64,000 nt of DNA from Streptomyces qinzhouensis (GTDB taxonomy: Bacteria; Actinomycetota; Actinomycetes; Streptomycetales; Streptomycetaceae). The notes under the pieces were generated by a model. That model was not told the origin of the DNA. It did not search any database and worked only from the letters and a program-made list of their open reading frames with translations. Of this stretch, positions 17,574-26,631 are shown in pieces. The position numbers and the translations under genes were made by a program. The DNA lies in NCBI RefSeq assembly GCF_007856155.1, contig NZ_CP042266.1, positions 4,092,001 to 4,156,000 on the forward strand, read 5' to 3'. Numbering within the stretch: the stretch's first letter is position 1; the number at the start of each line of letters is the position of its first letter.

Positions 17574-17987
17574 ATGTCCATTCATGAGAATCTGCTCGGG
17601 GGACCGCCCCCCACGCACCTGCCCGACGAAGCCGGCCCCCGCGAGGCGCTCGCCGCCGGGCGCGACGCCACGGAGGTCGCCGCCCAGTACCCCACCTCGT
17701 CGCTGGCCTGGGCACTCCTCGCCGACGACGCGTTCGAGCGCGGGCGGGCCGTCGAGTCGTACGCGTACGCCCGTACCGGCTACCACCGCGGACTCGACGC
17801 GCTGCGCCGCAACGGCTGGAAGGGCCACGGCCCGGTGCCCTGGGAGCACGAGCCGAACCGCGGCTTCCTGCGCGCCCTGAACGCCCTCGCCCGGGCCGCC
17901 CGCGAGATCGGCGAGAAGGACGAGTACGAGCGCTGCTCGACGTTCCTGCGCGACTCGTCGCCGCTCGCCGCCGACACCCTCGGCTGA
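17574..17987 (+). CDS. DUF3151 family protein
   Basis: A 137-residue cytoplasmic protein of the actinobacterial DUF3151 family: an N-terminal ENLLGGPPPTHLP, then SSLAWALLADDAFERGRAVE and the basic RTGYHRGLDALRRNGWKGHG with VPWEHEPNRGFLRAL. The central helices resemble one TPR unit. The function is unknown. GGGGAG nine bases before ATG 17574 sets the start. It precedes the tryptophan-degrading genes but is separated by 160 bases that contain a TACTAT -10-like box (18066-18071). Confidence 0.75.
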   Translation: MSIHENLLGGPPPTHLPDEAGPREALAAGRDATEVAAQYPTSSLAWALLADDAFERGRAVESYAYARTGYHRGLDALRRNGWKGHGPVPWEHEPNRGFLRALNALARAAREIGEKDEYERCSTFLRDSSPLAADTLG

Positions 17988-18147
17988 CGGACGGCCCGGG
18001 CCGGTAACCGACGACGCCCGTGTCCTCTGGTGCGGATGTACCTGGAGGGGGCACGGGCCTCGGTCTACTATGCGCGTGGGGACCGGAGCTCCCACCCACC
18101 AACAGGAAGGGGCGGACCGCTACCCGGACACACATCGAGGAGACGAG

Positions 18148-19101
18148 ATGTCCCAGTCCGCTGCGCACGAATCCCCGGCGCGTGAAGCCTCCGCGCCGCC
18201 CGCGGATCCCGCGCACCCCCACACCACCGGGCAGAGCGCCGAGCACGCCAAGCCCGCCGAGCCCGCCGAGCCCGCCGAGGGCGAGACCCCCGACGCGCCG
18301 ACCGTCGACTTCGCCGGGACCACCCCTTACGAGGACTATGTCCAGGCCGATGTCCTCACCCACCTCCAGCGGCCGCTCTCCGACGACCCCGGGGAGATGG
18401 TCTTCCTCGTCACCACCCAGGTGATGGAGCTGTGGTTCACCGTCATCGTCCACGAGTGGGAGACCGCGGCCGCGGCCCTGCGCCGTGACGACATCCCCGT
18501 CGCCATAGCCGCCCTCAAGCGCTCGGTGCGCGAGCTGGAGGCCCTCAACGCCTCCTGGCGGCCCCTCGGACAGCTCACTCCGGCGCAGTTCAACTCCTAC
18601 CGCGACGCGCTCGGCGAGGGCTCCGGCTTCCAGTCGGCGATGTACCGCCGGATGGAGTTCCTCCTGGGCGACAAGTCCGCGTCCATGCTGGTCCCGCACC
18701 GTGGCGCGCCGCGCGTCCACGCCGAGCTGGAGCGGGCACTGGCCGCGCCGAGCCTCTACGACGAGGTGCTCGCGCTGCTGGCCCGCCGCGGCCGGGCCGT
18801 TCCCGAGGACGTACTGAACCGCGATCCGGCCCAGCGGTACGAGCCGGACGAGGGCGTCGAGGCGGTCTGGTCGGAGATCTACCGCGATCCGGACCGGGAC
18901 GAGGAGCTGGTGAGGCTCGGTGAGGCGCTGACCGATGTCGCCGAGCTGGTGTGGCGCTGGCGCAACGACCATCTGGTGGCGACCCGCCGCGCGATGGGCG
19001 CCAAGACCGGTACGGGCGGTTCCGCCGGGGTGGCCTGGCTGGAGAAGCGGGCCCGGCGCAATGTCTTCCCCGAGCTGTGGACGGCGCGCAGCCATGTCTG
19101 A
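18148..19101 (+). CDS. Tryptophan 2,3-dioxygenase
   Basis: A 317-residue haem enzyme opening the indole ring of L-tryptophan to N-formylkynurenine. It has the family's YEDYVQADVLTHLQ start, QVMELWFTVIVHEW, FNSYRDALGEGSGFQSAMYR substrate-loop segment and the C-terminal LVWRWRNDHLVATRRAMGAK followed by GTGGSAGVAWLEKRA. The first 55 residues are a Pro/Ala/Glu-rich extension absent from most bacterial enzymes. AGGAG five bases before ATG 18148 sets the start. Kynureninase overlaps its 3' end by eight bases, so the two are one operon. S. coelicolor has an equivalent experimentally studied set (SCO3644-SCO3646, from memory). Confidence 0.9.
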   Translation: MSQSAAHESPAREASAPPADPAHPHTTGQSAEHAKPAEPAEPAEGETPDAPTVDFAGTTPYEDYVQADVLTHLQRPLSDDPGEMVFLVTTQVMELWFTVIVHEWETAAAALRRDDIPVAIAALKRSVRELEALNASWRPLGQLTPAQFNSYRDALGEGSGFQSAMYRRMEFLLGDKSASMLVPHRGAPRVHAELERALAAPSLYDEVLALLARRGRAVPEDVLNRDPAQRYEPDEGVEAVWSEIYRDPDRDEELVRLGEALTDVAELVWRWRNDHLVATRRAMGAKTGTGGSAGVAWLEKRARRNVFPELWTARSHV

Positions 19102-20404
19102 GATCCGAACCGGAATCCCGGTGACGACGGATCCGCGCGCCCGGGCGGCCGCGCTCGACGCGGCCGACGCGCTCCGCCCCGTACGCGACCGCTTCACCCT
19201 CCCCGAGGGCGTCGTCTATCTCGACGGCAACTCCCTGGGCGCGCTCCCCGCGCATGTCCCCGGCCGGATCGCCGATGTCATTGGCCGGCAGTGGGGCGAG
19301 CTGGGGATCCGGTCCTGGACCGAGAGCGGCTGGTGGCAGGCGCCGGAGCGGATCGGGGACCGGATCGCGCCCCTGGTCGGGGCCGGGCCCGGGCAGATCG
19401 TCGTCGGCGACTCGACGAGCGTCAATGTCTTCAAGGCCGTGGTCGGCGCGGTCCGGCTGGCGCACTCCGGCGCGGGCGCGCACTCCGGCGGCGGCGCGGG
19501 CGGCGGGCGTACGGAGATCATCGTGGACGCCACGACCTTCCCCACCGACGGTTACATCGCCGCGTCCGCGGCGAAGCTGACCGGCTGTACACCGGTGCCG
19601 GTCGACCCGGCCGACCCGGCGGCGTTCCGGGCCGCGCTCGGGCCGCGGACCGCCGCCGTACTGCTCAACCACACGGACTACCGCTCCGGCCGGCTCCACG
19701 ATCTGCCCGCCCTCACGGCGGCCGCCCGCGCCGCGGGCGCGCTCACGGTGTGGGATCTGTGCCACAGCGCCGGCGCGCTGCCGGTGGGTCTGGACGCGCA
19801 CGGCGTCGACTTCGCCGTCGGGTGCACCTACAAGTATCTGAACGGCGGCCCCGGCGCCCCCGCCTTCCTGTACGTCGCGGAGCGCCACCAGGCGGCCTTC
19901 GACTCACCGCTGCCGGGCTGGAACTCGCACGCCGAACCGTTCGCGATGGACCCGGAGTACACGGCCGTGGCCGGGATCCGGCGCGGCCGGGTCGGGACAC
20001 CCGACATCCTGTCGATGCTGGCGCTGGAGGCGGCGCTGGAGGTGTGGGACGGGGTCGGCATCGAGGCGGTACGGGCGAAGAGCCTGGCGCTGACCGACTT
20101 CTTCCTGGAGTGCGTGGCGGCGTACGCGGGGCTCGACGGACGCCCGCTGGAGCTGCTGACACCGGAACGGCACGAGGAGCGCGGCAGCCAGATCGCGCTG
20201 GGGTGCGCCGGGTCCGCGGAAGCCGTGATGGAGCGGCTCATCGCCCGTGGGGTGGTGGGGGATCTGCGCAGGCCGGACGTGTTGCGGTTCGGGTTCACCC
20301 CGCTTTATACGGGCTTCGCCGATGTGGAGCGGGCGGCCGCGGTCCTGGCCGAGGTGCTGAAGGAAGTCGCGGCGGGAACGCCGGGGGAGCCGGGGCGGCG
20401 CTGA
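19094..20404 (+). CDS. kynU: Kynureninase
   Basis: A 436-residue PLP enzyme cleaving kynurenine to anthranilate and alanine. VYLDGNSLGALP is the classical N-terminal signature, GDSTSVNVFK binds the cofactor phosphate, LLNHTDYRSG and WDLCHSAGALP line the PLP, and the Schiff-base Lys lies in CTYKYLNGGPG near residue 246. A C-terminal DVLRFGFTPLYTGF completes the pattern. A Gly/Ser-rich insertion (GAGAHSGGGAGGG) interrupts a loop near residue 135. It starts inside the dioxygenase gene, implying coupled translation. Anthranilate so formed can feed secondary metabolites or tryptophan recycling. Confidence 0.92.
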   Translation: MSEIRTGIPVTTDPRARAAALDAADALRPVRDRFTLPEGVVYLDGNSLGALPAHVPGRIADVIGRQWGELGIRSWTESGWWQAPERIGDRIAPLVGAGPGQIVVGDSTSVNVFKAVVGAVRLAHSGAGAHSGGGAGGGRTEIIVDATTFPTDGYIAASAAKLTGCTPVPVDPADPAAFRAALGPRTAAVLLNHTDYRSGRLHDLPALTAAARAAGALTVWDLCHSAGALPVGLDAHGVDFAVGCTYKYLNGGPGAPAFLYVAERHQAAFDSPLPGWNSHAEPFAMDPEYTAVAGIRRGRVGTPDILSMLALEAALEVWDGVGIEAVRAKSLALTDFFLECVAAYAGLDGRPLELLTPERHEERGSQIALGCAGSAEAVMERLIARGVVGDLRRPDVLRFGFTPLYTGFADVERAAAVLAEVLKEVAAGTPGEPGRR

Positions 20405-20498
20405 CGGTGATCGGCGGGGCCGGTGTGCTGGTACCGTCCCCGCTGATCAGGTTGTATCCGCGGGCAATTCCGCGCTTCCTTCGGAGGGTTGGAACCGC

Positions 20499-21425
20499 AT
20501 GGCGGAACCGAACGTGCCAGATCCCCGTGTTCCGGTGCCGGACGCGGCGGCCGTCGCCCGGGACGCCGCCGAGGCGGAGTCCGCTTTCGCGCATCCGCCG
20601 GTCGAGCCCGACCTGACCTGGGCGTACGGCGACCATCCGGACCAGATCGTCGACTTCTACGCGCCGCGCGGCCCGGAGCGGGAGAGCGTGCCCCTGGTCG
20701 TGGTCTTCCACGGCGGCGCCTGGCGGGCCCCGTACGACCGTCGGCACATCAGCCCGTTCGCGGACTTCCTCGCCCGGCGCGGCTTCGCGGTGGCGAGCGT
20801 CGAATACCGCCGGGGTCGGGACATTCCGCAGCCCCGCGCCCGCGCCGATACCGCCGCGCCGGTGGCGGGGCGCTGGCCGGAGACCTTCGACGATGTCGCG
20901 GCGGCGATGGACGGGCTGCCGGTGGCGGTGGCGCGGCTGCTGCCCGGCGCCGACCTCCGGCGCACCGTCCTCACCGGCCACTCCGCGGGCGGCCATCTCG
21001 CACTGTGGGCGGCGGCGCGCCATGTCCTTCCCCGGGGCTCCGCCTGGCGTACCGAAACCCCCGCGAACCTGCGCGGGGTGGTGGCGCTGGCCCCCCTCGC
21101 GGATCTGGCCCGGGCGGCGGAACTCGGGGTGTGCGGCGGGGCGGTACGGCAACTGCTCGGCGGCGAGGCGGAGTTCGCGGCGCGCTGTGCGTCGGCCGAT
21201 CCGGCGCTGCTGCTGCCCACCGGGATCGCGACGGTCGTGGTCCAGGGGCAGGAGGACATCGTCGTACCTCCGGCGGTGGCGGACTCCTATGCGGAAGCGG
21301 CGGCGAAGGCCGGCGAGTCGGTGGGGCTGACCCTGCTGCCGGAGGTGGGCCACTTCCCCCTGATCGACCCGGCGGCGGACGCCTGCGCGGTGGCGGTGGA
21401 GGAGATCGCCCAGCTGGCCTGGTAA
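20499..21425 (+). CDS. Alpha/beta hydrolase, probable kynurenine formamidase
   Basis: A 308-residue hydrolase of the HGGXW esterase group. HGGAW at residues 71-75 makes the oxyanion hole, GHSAGGH near 160 holds the nucleophile Ser, QEDIVVP near 252 the acid Asp and GHFPLID near 283 the His. Bacterial and eukaryotic formamidases of this type hydrolyse N-formylkynurenine to kynurenine and formate. Its place 94 bases after kynureninase supplies exactly the missing step between dioxygenase and kynureninase, so that role is likely though not proven. GGAGG lies 11 bases before ATG 20499. Confidence 0.8.
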   Translation: MAEPNVPDPRVPVPDAAAVARDAAEAESAFAHPPVEPDLTWAYGDHPDQIVDFYAPRGPERESVPLVVVFHGGAWRAPYDRRHISPFADFLARRGFAVASVEYRRGRDIPQPRARADTAAPVAGRWPETFDDVAAAMDGLPVAVARLLPGADLRRTVLTGHSAGGHLALWAAARHVLPRGSAWRTETPANLRGVVALAPLADLARAAELGVCGGAVRQLLGGEAEFAARCASADPALLLPTGIATVVVQGQEDIVVPPAVADSYAEAAAKAGESVGLTLLPEVGHFPLIDPAADACAVAVEEIAQLAW

Positions 21426-21485
21426 GACGACAGGCCCCCGAATTGAGGACCGTACCTGTCCGCAAGTCTCCGTACCGTCCAAGGC

Positions 21486-22307
21486 ATGACGAACCTCGTA
21501 GCAGGAGCAACCGGAACCGTCGGCCGCCGGATCGTGGCCGAACTGCTCGACCGGGGCCAGGCGGTCCGCGCCCTGACCCGTGACCTCACCAAGGCGGACT
21601 TCCCCGAGGGCGTGGAGGTCGTCGAAGGCGATCTGACGGACCCCGAAACCCTGGTGGCCGCGCTCCAGGGCGTGACCGGCCTCCATCTGATCACCTTCGG
21701 CGGCCCGTACTTCACACCCCTGGAGACCGGCCCCCGCATCCTCGAACTGGCCGGGGAGGCGGGCGTCCGCCGGGTCACCGTCCTCAACGGCGGCGGGGAC
21801 ACCCCGCTGGAGACCGCGGTCCGCGAGTCCGGCTTCGCGTGGACCGTGGTCATGCCGGTCGAGTTCATGGCGAACGCGCTGTCCTGGGCGGACGGGATCC
21901 GTGAGACGGACGAGGTGCGTGAGCCGTTCACCGACCGGCTCAGCGCGATGGTCCACGAGGGCGATATCGGCGCGGTGGCGGCGGTGGCGCTGACGGAGGA
22001 GGGGCACGCGGGGCAGACATACCTGCTCAGCGGCCCGCGGGTGCTGACCGTCAAGGACAAGACCACGGCCCTGGCCCGGGCGCGCGGCCGGGATATCACC
22101 CTGGTGGAGCTGGGCCGGGACGAGGCGATCGCGCAGTGGCGCGCGGCCGGGCAGCCGGAGGACGTCATCGAGTTCCTGCTGGAGGTGTACGGGAACACCC
22201 CCGAGGTCGGCCGTACGGTCAACGACACCGTGCGACGGGTCACCGGCCGCCCGGCCCGCACCTTCGACGAGTGGGCGACGGAACACGCGGCGGCGTTCAC
22301 GGCGTGA
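21486..22307 (+). CDS. NmrA-like NAD(P)-binding protein
   Basis: A 273-residue atypical short-chain dehydrogenase. GATGTVGRR at residues 7-15 is the dinucleotide loop; EVVEGDLTDPETLVAALQGV and the lack of a YxxxK pair are typical of NmrA/quinone-oxidoreductase-like relatives, which often sense NAD(P) redox state rather than catalyse. WTVVMPVEFMANALSWADGI matches the family's C-terminal half. TACCGT (21473-21478) lies exactly seven bases before ATG 21486 with no ribosome site, so a leaderless message is likely. It is not obviously connected to the kynurenine genes. Confidence 0.75.
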   Translation: MTNLVAGATGTVGRRIVAELLDRGQAVRALTRDLTKADFPEGVEVVEGDLTDPETLVAALQGVTGLHLITFGGPYFTPLETGPRILELAGEAGVRRVTVLNGGGDTPLETAVRESGFAWTVVMPVEFMANALSWADGIRETDEVREPFTDRLSAMVHEGDIGAVAAVALTEEGHAGQTYLLSGPRVLTVKDKTTALARARGRDITLVELGRDEAIAQWRAAGQPEDVIEFLLEVYGNTPEVGRTVNDTVRRVTGRPARTFDEWATEHAAAFTA

Positions 22308-22398
22308 TGCGGGCCGGGGCGCAACGGGGGCAAGGGGGGTGACGCGGACCGGGGCGTGGCGCGGGTCGCGGGCGTGGTGCGGGGCGCGGGTGTGGTGC

Positions 22399-22432
22399 GG
22401 GGCGGGCAGCCGGAAGGCCCGCCGCCCGCCCC
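22399..22432. terminator. GC-rich hairpin after NmrA-like gene
   Basis: GGGGCGGGC (22399-22407) and GCCCGCCCC (22424-22432) form a nine-bp stem with a 16-base loop. The preceding 70 bases are made of repeated GCGTGGTGCGGGG-like units. No gene is seen in 22308-22492. Confidence 0.4.
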
Positions 22433-22492
22433 GCCCCCCTCAACCCGGTGATGACTGGCCCCGCACCGGCCCCGCCGTCGATACTCGGCCGC

Positions 22493-22957
22493 ATGGCCCA
22501 AGGACCCGCCCCCCGAGCCCTGCCCGAAGCCGCCCTCTCGCGTCTGCTGAGCGACGGCCGGTTCGGCACGCTCGCGACGGTGAAGCGCAGCGGCCATCCG
22601 CATCTGACGACGATGCTGTTCCACTGGGACCCGGAGACCAGGACCGTACGGTTCTCCACCCTCGCCGACCGTCTCAAGGCGACCCACGTACGGAACGACC
22701 CCCGCGCCTCGGTCCATGTCCAGGGCCCCGACATCTGGTCCTTCGCGGTGGCCGAGGGCGAGGCGGAGGTATCCGCGCCGACGACCACCCCCGGGGACGA
22801 GACCGGCCGGGAACTGCTGTCGATGCTCCCCGCGGAGGCCCGCCCGTCCCCGGCGGACGAGACCGCCTGGTTCGCACAGCAGGTGGCCGAGCGCCGGGTG
22901 GTGATCCGGCTGAGGGTGACCAGGCTGTACGGTACGGCGCTCGACATCACCGGATAG
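22493..22957 (+). CDS. PPOX-class F420-dependent/FMN-binding protein
   Basis: A 154-residue split-barrel protein like the actinobacterial Rv1155 family. ALPEAALSRLLSDGRFGTLA, HPHLTTMLFHWDPE, TRTVRFSTLADRLKATHVRN and RVVIRLRVTRLYGTALDITG appear in the expected order. Members bind F420 or FMN and reduce varied substrates; some act on deazaflavin-linked redox steps. The natural substrate is unknown. ATG 22493 was chosen because family homology begins a few residues later; no ribosome site is evident and a GATACT lies seven bases upstream. It ends convergently with the P450 gene. Confidence 0.75.
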   Translation: MAQGPAPRALPEAALSRLLSDGRFGTLATVKRSGHPHLTTMLFHWDPETRTVRFSTLADRLKATHVRNDPRASVHVQGPDIWSFAVAEGEAEVSAPTTTPGDETGRELLSMLPAEARPSPADETAWFAQQVAERRVVIRLRVTRLYGTALDITG

Positions 22958-23048
22958 CCCGCCCGGCGACCTCCGGCGGTATCAAGAAGAGCATGGGAGC
23001 TTCAGCGGTCAGGAACTGGCGGAAGCCCGGTCGAAGATCTTCGGCGTT

Positions 23049-23079
23049 GTCCCCTCCTCCGAGGGAAGGGGGAGGGGAC
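23049..23079. terminator. Bidirectional terminator between PPOX and P450 genes
   Basis: GTCCCCTCC (23049-23057) and GGAGGGGAC (23071-23079) form a nine-bp perfect stem, extendable inward. It sits between convergent stops at 22957 and 23102. Confidence 0.6.
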
Positions 23080-23101
23080 CCCGTATGAGCGAACCGGCTC
23101 C

Positions 23102-24307
23102 CTACAGCTCCACCGGCAGTGCGTGGACGCCTCTGATCACATAGCCCGGCTGCCACTCCGGCTCCCCGGCCAGGCGCATCGTCGGGGCCTCGCGGAGGAG
23201 TTCGCCGAAGGAGGCGGTCAGTTCGAGGCGGGCCAGGGGGGCGCCCAGGCAGAAGTGGATGCCCGCGCCGAAGGTGATGTGCGGATTGTCGGTACGGGAC
23301 AGGTCCAGGGTGTCCGGGGCGGGGAAGCGGGCCGGGTCGCGGTTGGCCGAGCCGAAGAGCAGGGCCAGTTCGGCGCCGCGCGGGATGACCGTGCCGCCGA
23401 TCTCGATATCGTCGAGGACCCACCGCTCGAACATCTGGAGCGGGGTGTCGAACCGCATCAGTTCCTCCACCGCCGTCGGCAGCAGGGAGTGGTCGGCGCG
23501 GAGGGCGGCCAGCTGTTCCGGGTGGCGGAAGAGGGTCCACCAGCCGTTGGCCGTGGTGTTGACGGTGGCCTCGTGGCCCGCGTTCAGCAGCAGCACACAG
23601 GTGGAGATCATCTCCTGCTCGCTGAGCCGGTCGCCCTCGTCGTACGCGGCGATCAGCGCCGAGATCAGGTCCTCGCCGGGGTCGGTACGCCGCTCGGCGA
23701 TCAGCGTCCGCAGATATCCGGAGAACTCGGTCGACGCCGTGACCGCCTTCCGCGCGGTCTCCTCCGACGGGTTCAGTTCGAACATCCCGCAGATATCGGC
23801 GGACCAGGGCCGCAGCAGCCGCCGGTCCGCCTCCGGGATCCCGAGCATCTCCGCGATCACCGCGACCGGCAGCGGTTCGGCGACGTCCGCCAGCAGGTCC
23901 CCGCCGCCCGCCGCCGTCAGCCCGGCGACCAGTTCCGCCGCCAGCCTCCGGACGGTCGGCTCCAGCGCGGCCACCGTCCGGGGCGTGAACGCCTTGGTGA
24001 CCAGCCGCCGGATCCGGGTGTGGTCGGGGGCCTCCAGATCGAGGATCCCGTTGTCGTTCAGGGTGTGGAACGGCTCGTGGGCCGGCGGCGGGGGCGTCCG
24101 GCCGAACTCCTCGTGGGTGAAGCGGTGGAGGTACGTCCGCCCCAGGCGGCGGTCCCGCAGCAGCGCCGACACATCCGCGTAGTGGGGGACGAGCCACTGC
24201 CGCGTCGGCTCGAACCAGTGCACCCGCCCGTCGGCCCGCAGCCGCTCGTAGGCGGGGTACGGATCGGCGACGAAGGCGGGTGACCATGGCTCGAAAAGTG
24301 CGTCCAT
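23102..24307 (-). CDS. Cytochrome P450
   Basis: A 401-residue soluble bacterial P450. The haem loop FGAGIHFCLGAPLARLE places the Cys ligand near residue 351. LLLNAGHEATVN is the oxygen-binding I-helix with Ala where many have Thr after the Glu. EELMRF is the K-helix ExxR, and DHTRIRRLVTKAFTPR is the C-helix haem-propionate segment. These enzymes hydroxylate or oxidise small molecules with ferredoxin partners, but no ferredoxin or biosynthetic gene is adjacent. TAGCGT on the minus strand (24319-24314) is six bases before the ATG, suggesting a leaderless message. The substrate is unknown. Confidence 0.92.
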   Translation of the reverse strand: MDALFEPWSPAFVADPYPAYERLRADGRVHWFEPTRQWLVPHYADVSALLRDRRLGRTYLHRFTHEEFGRTPPPPAHEPFHTLNDNGILDLEAPDHTRIRRLVTKAFTPRTVAALEPTVRRLAAELVAGLTAAGGGDLLADVAEPLPVAVIAEMLGIPEADRRLLRPWSADICGMFELNPSEETARKAVTASTEFSGYLRTLIAERRTDPGEDLISALIAAYDEGDRLSEQEMISTCVLLLNAGHEATVNTTANGWWTLFRHPEQLAALRADHSLLPTAVEELMRFDTPLQMFERWVLDDIEIGGTVIPRGAELALLFGSANRDPARFPAPDTLDLSRTDNPHITFGAGIHFCLGAPLARLELTASFGELLREAPTMRLAGEPEWQPGYVIRGVHALPVEL

Positions 24308-24371
24308 ATCCGGACGCTAACCGTCGGAAGGGGTCTCTGAGAAGGCCCCCACCAGCACAGATGCCGAAAAG

Positions 24372-25040
24372 CTATGAAGGTGTGACGAGCCGTGCCTCAT
24401 AGGCGAATACAGCGGCCTGGGTCCGGTCCCGCAGCCCCAGCTTCACCAGTACCCGGCTGACATGCGTTTTGATCGTCGACTCGGCGACCACCAGATGCTC
24501 GGCGATCTCCGCGTTCGACAGCCCCTGGGCGATCAGTACGAGGACCTCCGTCTCCCGCTCCGTGAGATCGCCGACCTGGGCCACGGCCCCGGACTTCGGC
24601 GCCTGGGTGAGCCGGGAGAACTCGGTGATCAGCCGACGGGTCACGGTCGGCGCCAGCAGCGCCTCGCCCGCGGCGACGACCCGGACCCCGTCGGCGAGCT
24701 GCCGGGCGGAGGCGTCCTTCAGCAGGAACCCGGACGCCCCCGCGCGCAGCGCCTGGTACACGTACTCGTCCAGGTCGAAGGTGGTCAGCACCAGCACCTT
24801 GGTGTCGGCGGACGAGGTGACGATCTCGCGGGTGGCGTCGATCCCGTTCAGCTCCGGCATCCGGATGTCCATCAGGACGATGTCGGGTGCCAGCTCGGCG
24901 ACCTTGGTGACCGCCTCGCGGCCGTTGACGGCCTCTCCCACGACCTCGATGTCCGGCATGGCGTTGAGCAGGACGGAGAAACCTTCCCGGATCATCATCT
25001 GGTCGTCGCAGATCAGGACCCGGATGGTGGGTGCGGTCAC
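24372..25040 (-). CDS. Two-component response regulator, NarL/LuxR type
   Basis: A 222-residue regulator. The receiver (RVLICDDQMMIREGF) carries the phospho-Asp in IVLMDIRMPE and Lys in FLLKDAS. The C-terminal LuxR helix-turn-helix reads LTERETEVLVLIAQGLSNAE and STIKTHVSRVLVKLGLRDR. GTG 25040 overlaps the kinase stop as GTGA, giving translational coupling to the upstream sensor. The DNA target is not visible. The long antisense-like ORF continuing past 25040 in this frame is an artefact of high GC. Confidence 0.9.
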   Translation of the reverse strand: MTAPTIRVLICDDQMMIREGFSVLLNAMPDIEVVGEAVNGREAVTKVAELAPDIVLMDIRMPELNGIDATREIVTSSADTKVLVLTTFDLDEYVYQALRAGASGFLLKDASARQLADGVRVVAAGEALLAPTVTRRLITEFSRLTQAPKSGAVAQVGDLTERETEVLVLIAQGLSNAEIAEHLVVAESTIKTHVSRVLVKLGLRDRTQAAVFAYEARLVTPS

Positions 25041-26476
25041 GAGGGCTTCTCCTCGGTGGGGGTGGGCGCGGCGGGCTTCTCCAGGATGACGGTCCGACGG
25101 TTCGCTTCCGCCGCCGGGGCCGGGGCGAGGGTGCCGGGGTTTCCGTTGGCGCGCGCCCGCCCCGGCGTCGGCTTCGGAACCGGCTCCGGCTCCGACTCCG
25201 TGGGCGCGACCGGGACGAACGCGGCCACTTCGTACCCGCCGTCCGCGGTCGCCCCGGCCGTCAGTACGCCGCCGAGCATCGCGATCCGCTCCCGCATCCC
25301 GGCGATCCCGTGCCCGGCACCCGGCGACGGCTGCACCTCGCCCTGCGGCGCGGTGTTCACCACTCGCAGCCCGAGCCCTCCGAGGACGTAACTGATCTCC
25401 ACCCGGGCCGCGGCGCCGGGCGCATGGCGCAGGACGTTGCTCAGCGCCTCCTGGACGATGCGGTAAGCGGACAGCTCGACGCCCTGGGGGAGGACCCGGG
25501 CCGCTCCGGTGACGACCTTCTCCGCGTCGAGACCGGTCTCCCGGACATTGGCGATCAGGCTGTCGAGGTCGGCGAGGACGGGCTGGGGCGCGTCGGGCGC
25601 CTCGTAGTCCGCCGCGCGGACGACCCCGAGGATGCGGCGCAGCTCCGTCAGGGCGGAGACGGCGTTCTCGCGGATGGTGGCGAACGCCTTCACCAGCTCC
25701 TCGGGCGGGTCCTCGACCCGGTAGGGCGCGGCCTCGGCCTGGATGGCGACCACGGACATGTGGTGGGCGACGACGTCGTGCAGTTCGCGGGCGATGGTGG
25801 TGCGCTCCTCCAGTACGGTCCGCTTGCCGCGCTCCACGGCGGTCACGGTCCGCTCGGCGCGTACCTCCTGGTCGGCGGCACTGCGGATGCTGATGGCGAC
25901 GGCCACCACGAGCACCACGGCGGAGGCCAGGAACATCTCCGGATTGTTCTGGAAGTAGTAGTCGCCGATGATGACCTCGGCGCCGACGCTGCTGATCGTG
26001 GTGAGCACCCACATCCAGGCCGCGGTCCTGGGCCGGGACCGGACCGCGATCACGAACATGATCAGCAGATGGGCGACGAAGGCGCCCGGCAGCCAGTGGT
26101 AGGAGTCGTAGTAGCCGGTGAACAGCGAGGTCCAGGTGGGCGCGGTCAGGGTGAGCCAGAAGGCGCCGACGGGCCGGATCACGGCAAGGGCGATCAGCGC
26201 GGCCGGCAGCATGTTCTCGAAGAACATGTCGGCGTTCAGGCCCTGGTAGACCAGTCCGGCGACGCCGATGACGGCCGCGACGGAGAGCATGAAGGCGTGC
26301 GGTACCCACTGCACGCACTGCCGTATCGGGCCGGGGAGCTTTCCGAACAGGGGCCCGTCGGTCCGCATCGGCGGCACGGGTCGGTAGGCGAAGGCATCGC
26401 GGATGAGGTCCTCGCGCAGGCCGTGGAGGACCCCGACGGCGAGGCGGTATTCGGGGCTGCGGGTCGTCTCGGTCAC
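25037..26476 (-). CDS. Two-component sensor histidine kinase, NarL/DesK type
   Basis: A 479-residue kinase with about six N-terminal helices (residues 50-200), the HisKA_3 box TIARELHDVVAHHMSVVAIQ with phospho-His, an N-box QEALSNVLRHAP, a G-box GHGIAGMRERIAMLGG, and a 70-residue Pro/Ala-rich C-terminal tail. The frame stays open far upstream through the 153-bp repeats, but the real start is most likely GTG 26476. TACCGT lies exactly seven bases before it, and conserved sequence (ETTRSPEYRLAVGVLHGLRE) begins there. The signal is unknown. Paired with the regulator downstream. Confidence 0.85.
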   Translation of the reverse strand: MTETTRSPEYRLAVGVLHGLREDLIRDAFAYRPVPPMRTDGPLFGKLPGPIRQCVQWVPHAFMLSVAAVIGVAGLVYQGLNADMFFENMLPAALIALAVIRPVGAFWLTLTAPTWTSLFTGYYDSYHWLPGAFVAHLLIMFVIAVRSRPRTAAWMWVLTTISSVGAEVIIGDYYFQNNPEMFLASAVVLVVAVAISIRSAADQEVRAERTVTAVERGKRTVLEERTTIARELHDVVAHHMSVVAIQAEAAPYRVEDPPEELVKAFATIRENAVSALTELRRILGVVRAADYEAPDAPQPVLADLDSLIANVRETGLDAEKVVTGAARVLPQGVELSAYRIVQEALSNVLRHAPGAAARVEISYVLGGLGLRVVNTAPQGEVQPSPGAGHGIAGMRERIAMLGGVLTAGATADGGYEVAAFVPVAPTESEPEPVPKPTPGRARANGNPGTLAPAPAAEANRRTVILEKPAAPTPTEEKPS

Positions 26477-26631
26477 GGCATCGACGGTACGGGGGCCGAC
26501 CAGGCAGGTCGTCCGTACGGATACGGATCCTGTGGTGTCCGCCTCAAGGACTACGGCCCCCTTCTCAGGACGGGTACGAGTCCCCTGCGGGGTGCGGGTC
26601 GGGGCGTACTCCTCGCGCGCCCGGGCCCAGG

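Noticed and set aside
23102..24307. P450 as part of a biosynthetic cluster
   Set aside because: No ferredoxin, synthase or tailoring gene is adjacent; the neighbours are a PPOX protein and a two-component pair.
25040..26318. Response regulator extended into a 648-residue protein
   Set aside because: The added part is the wrong frame of the kinase gene; the GTGA overlap at 25037-25040 gives the true start.
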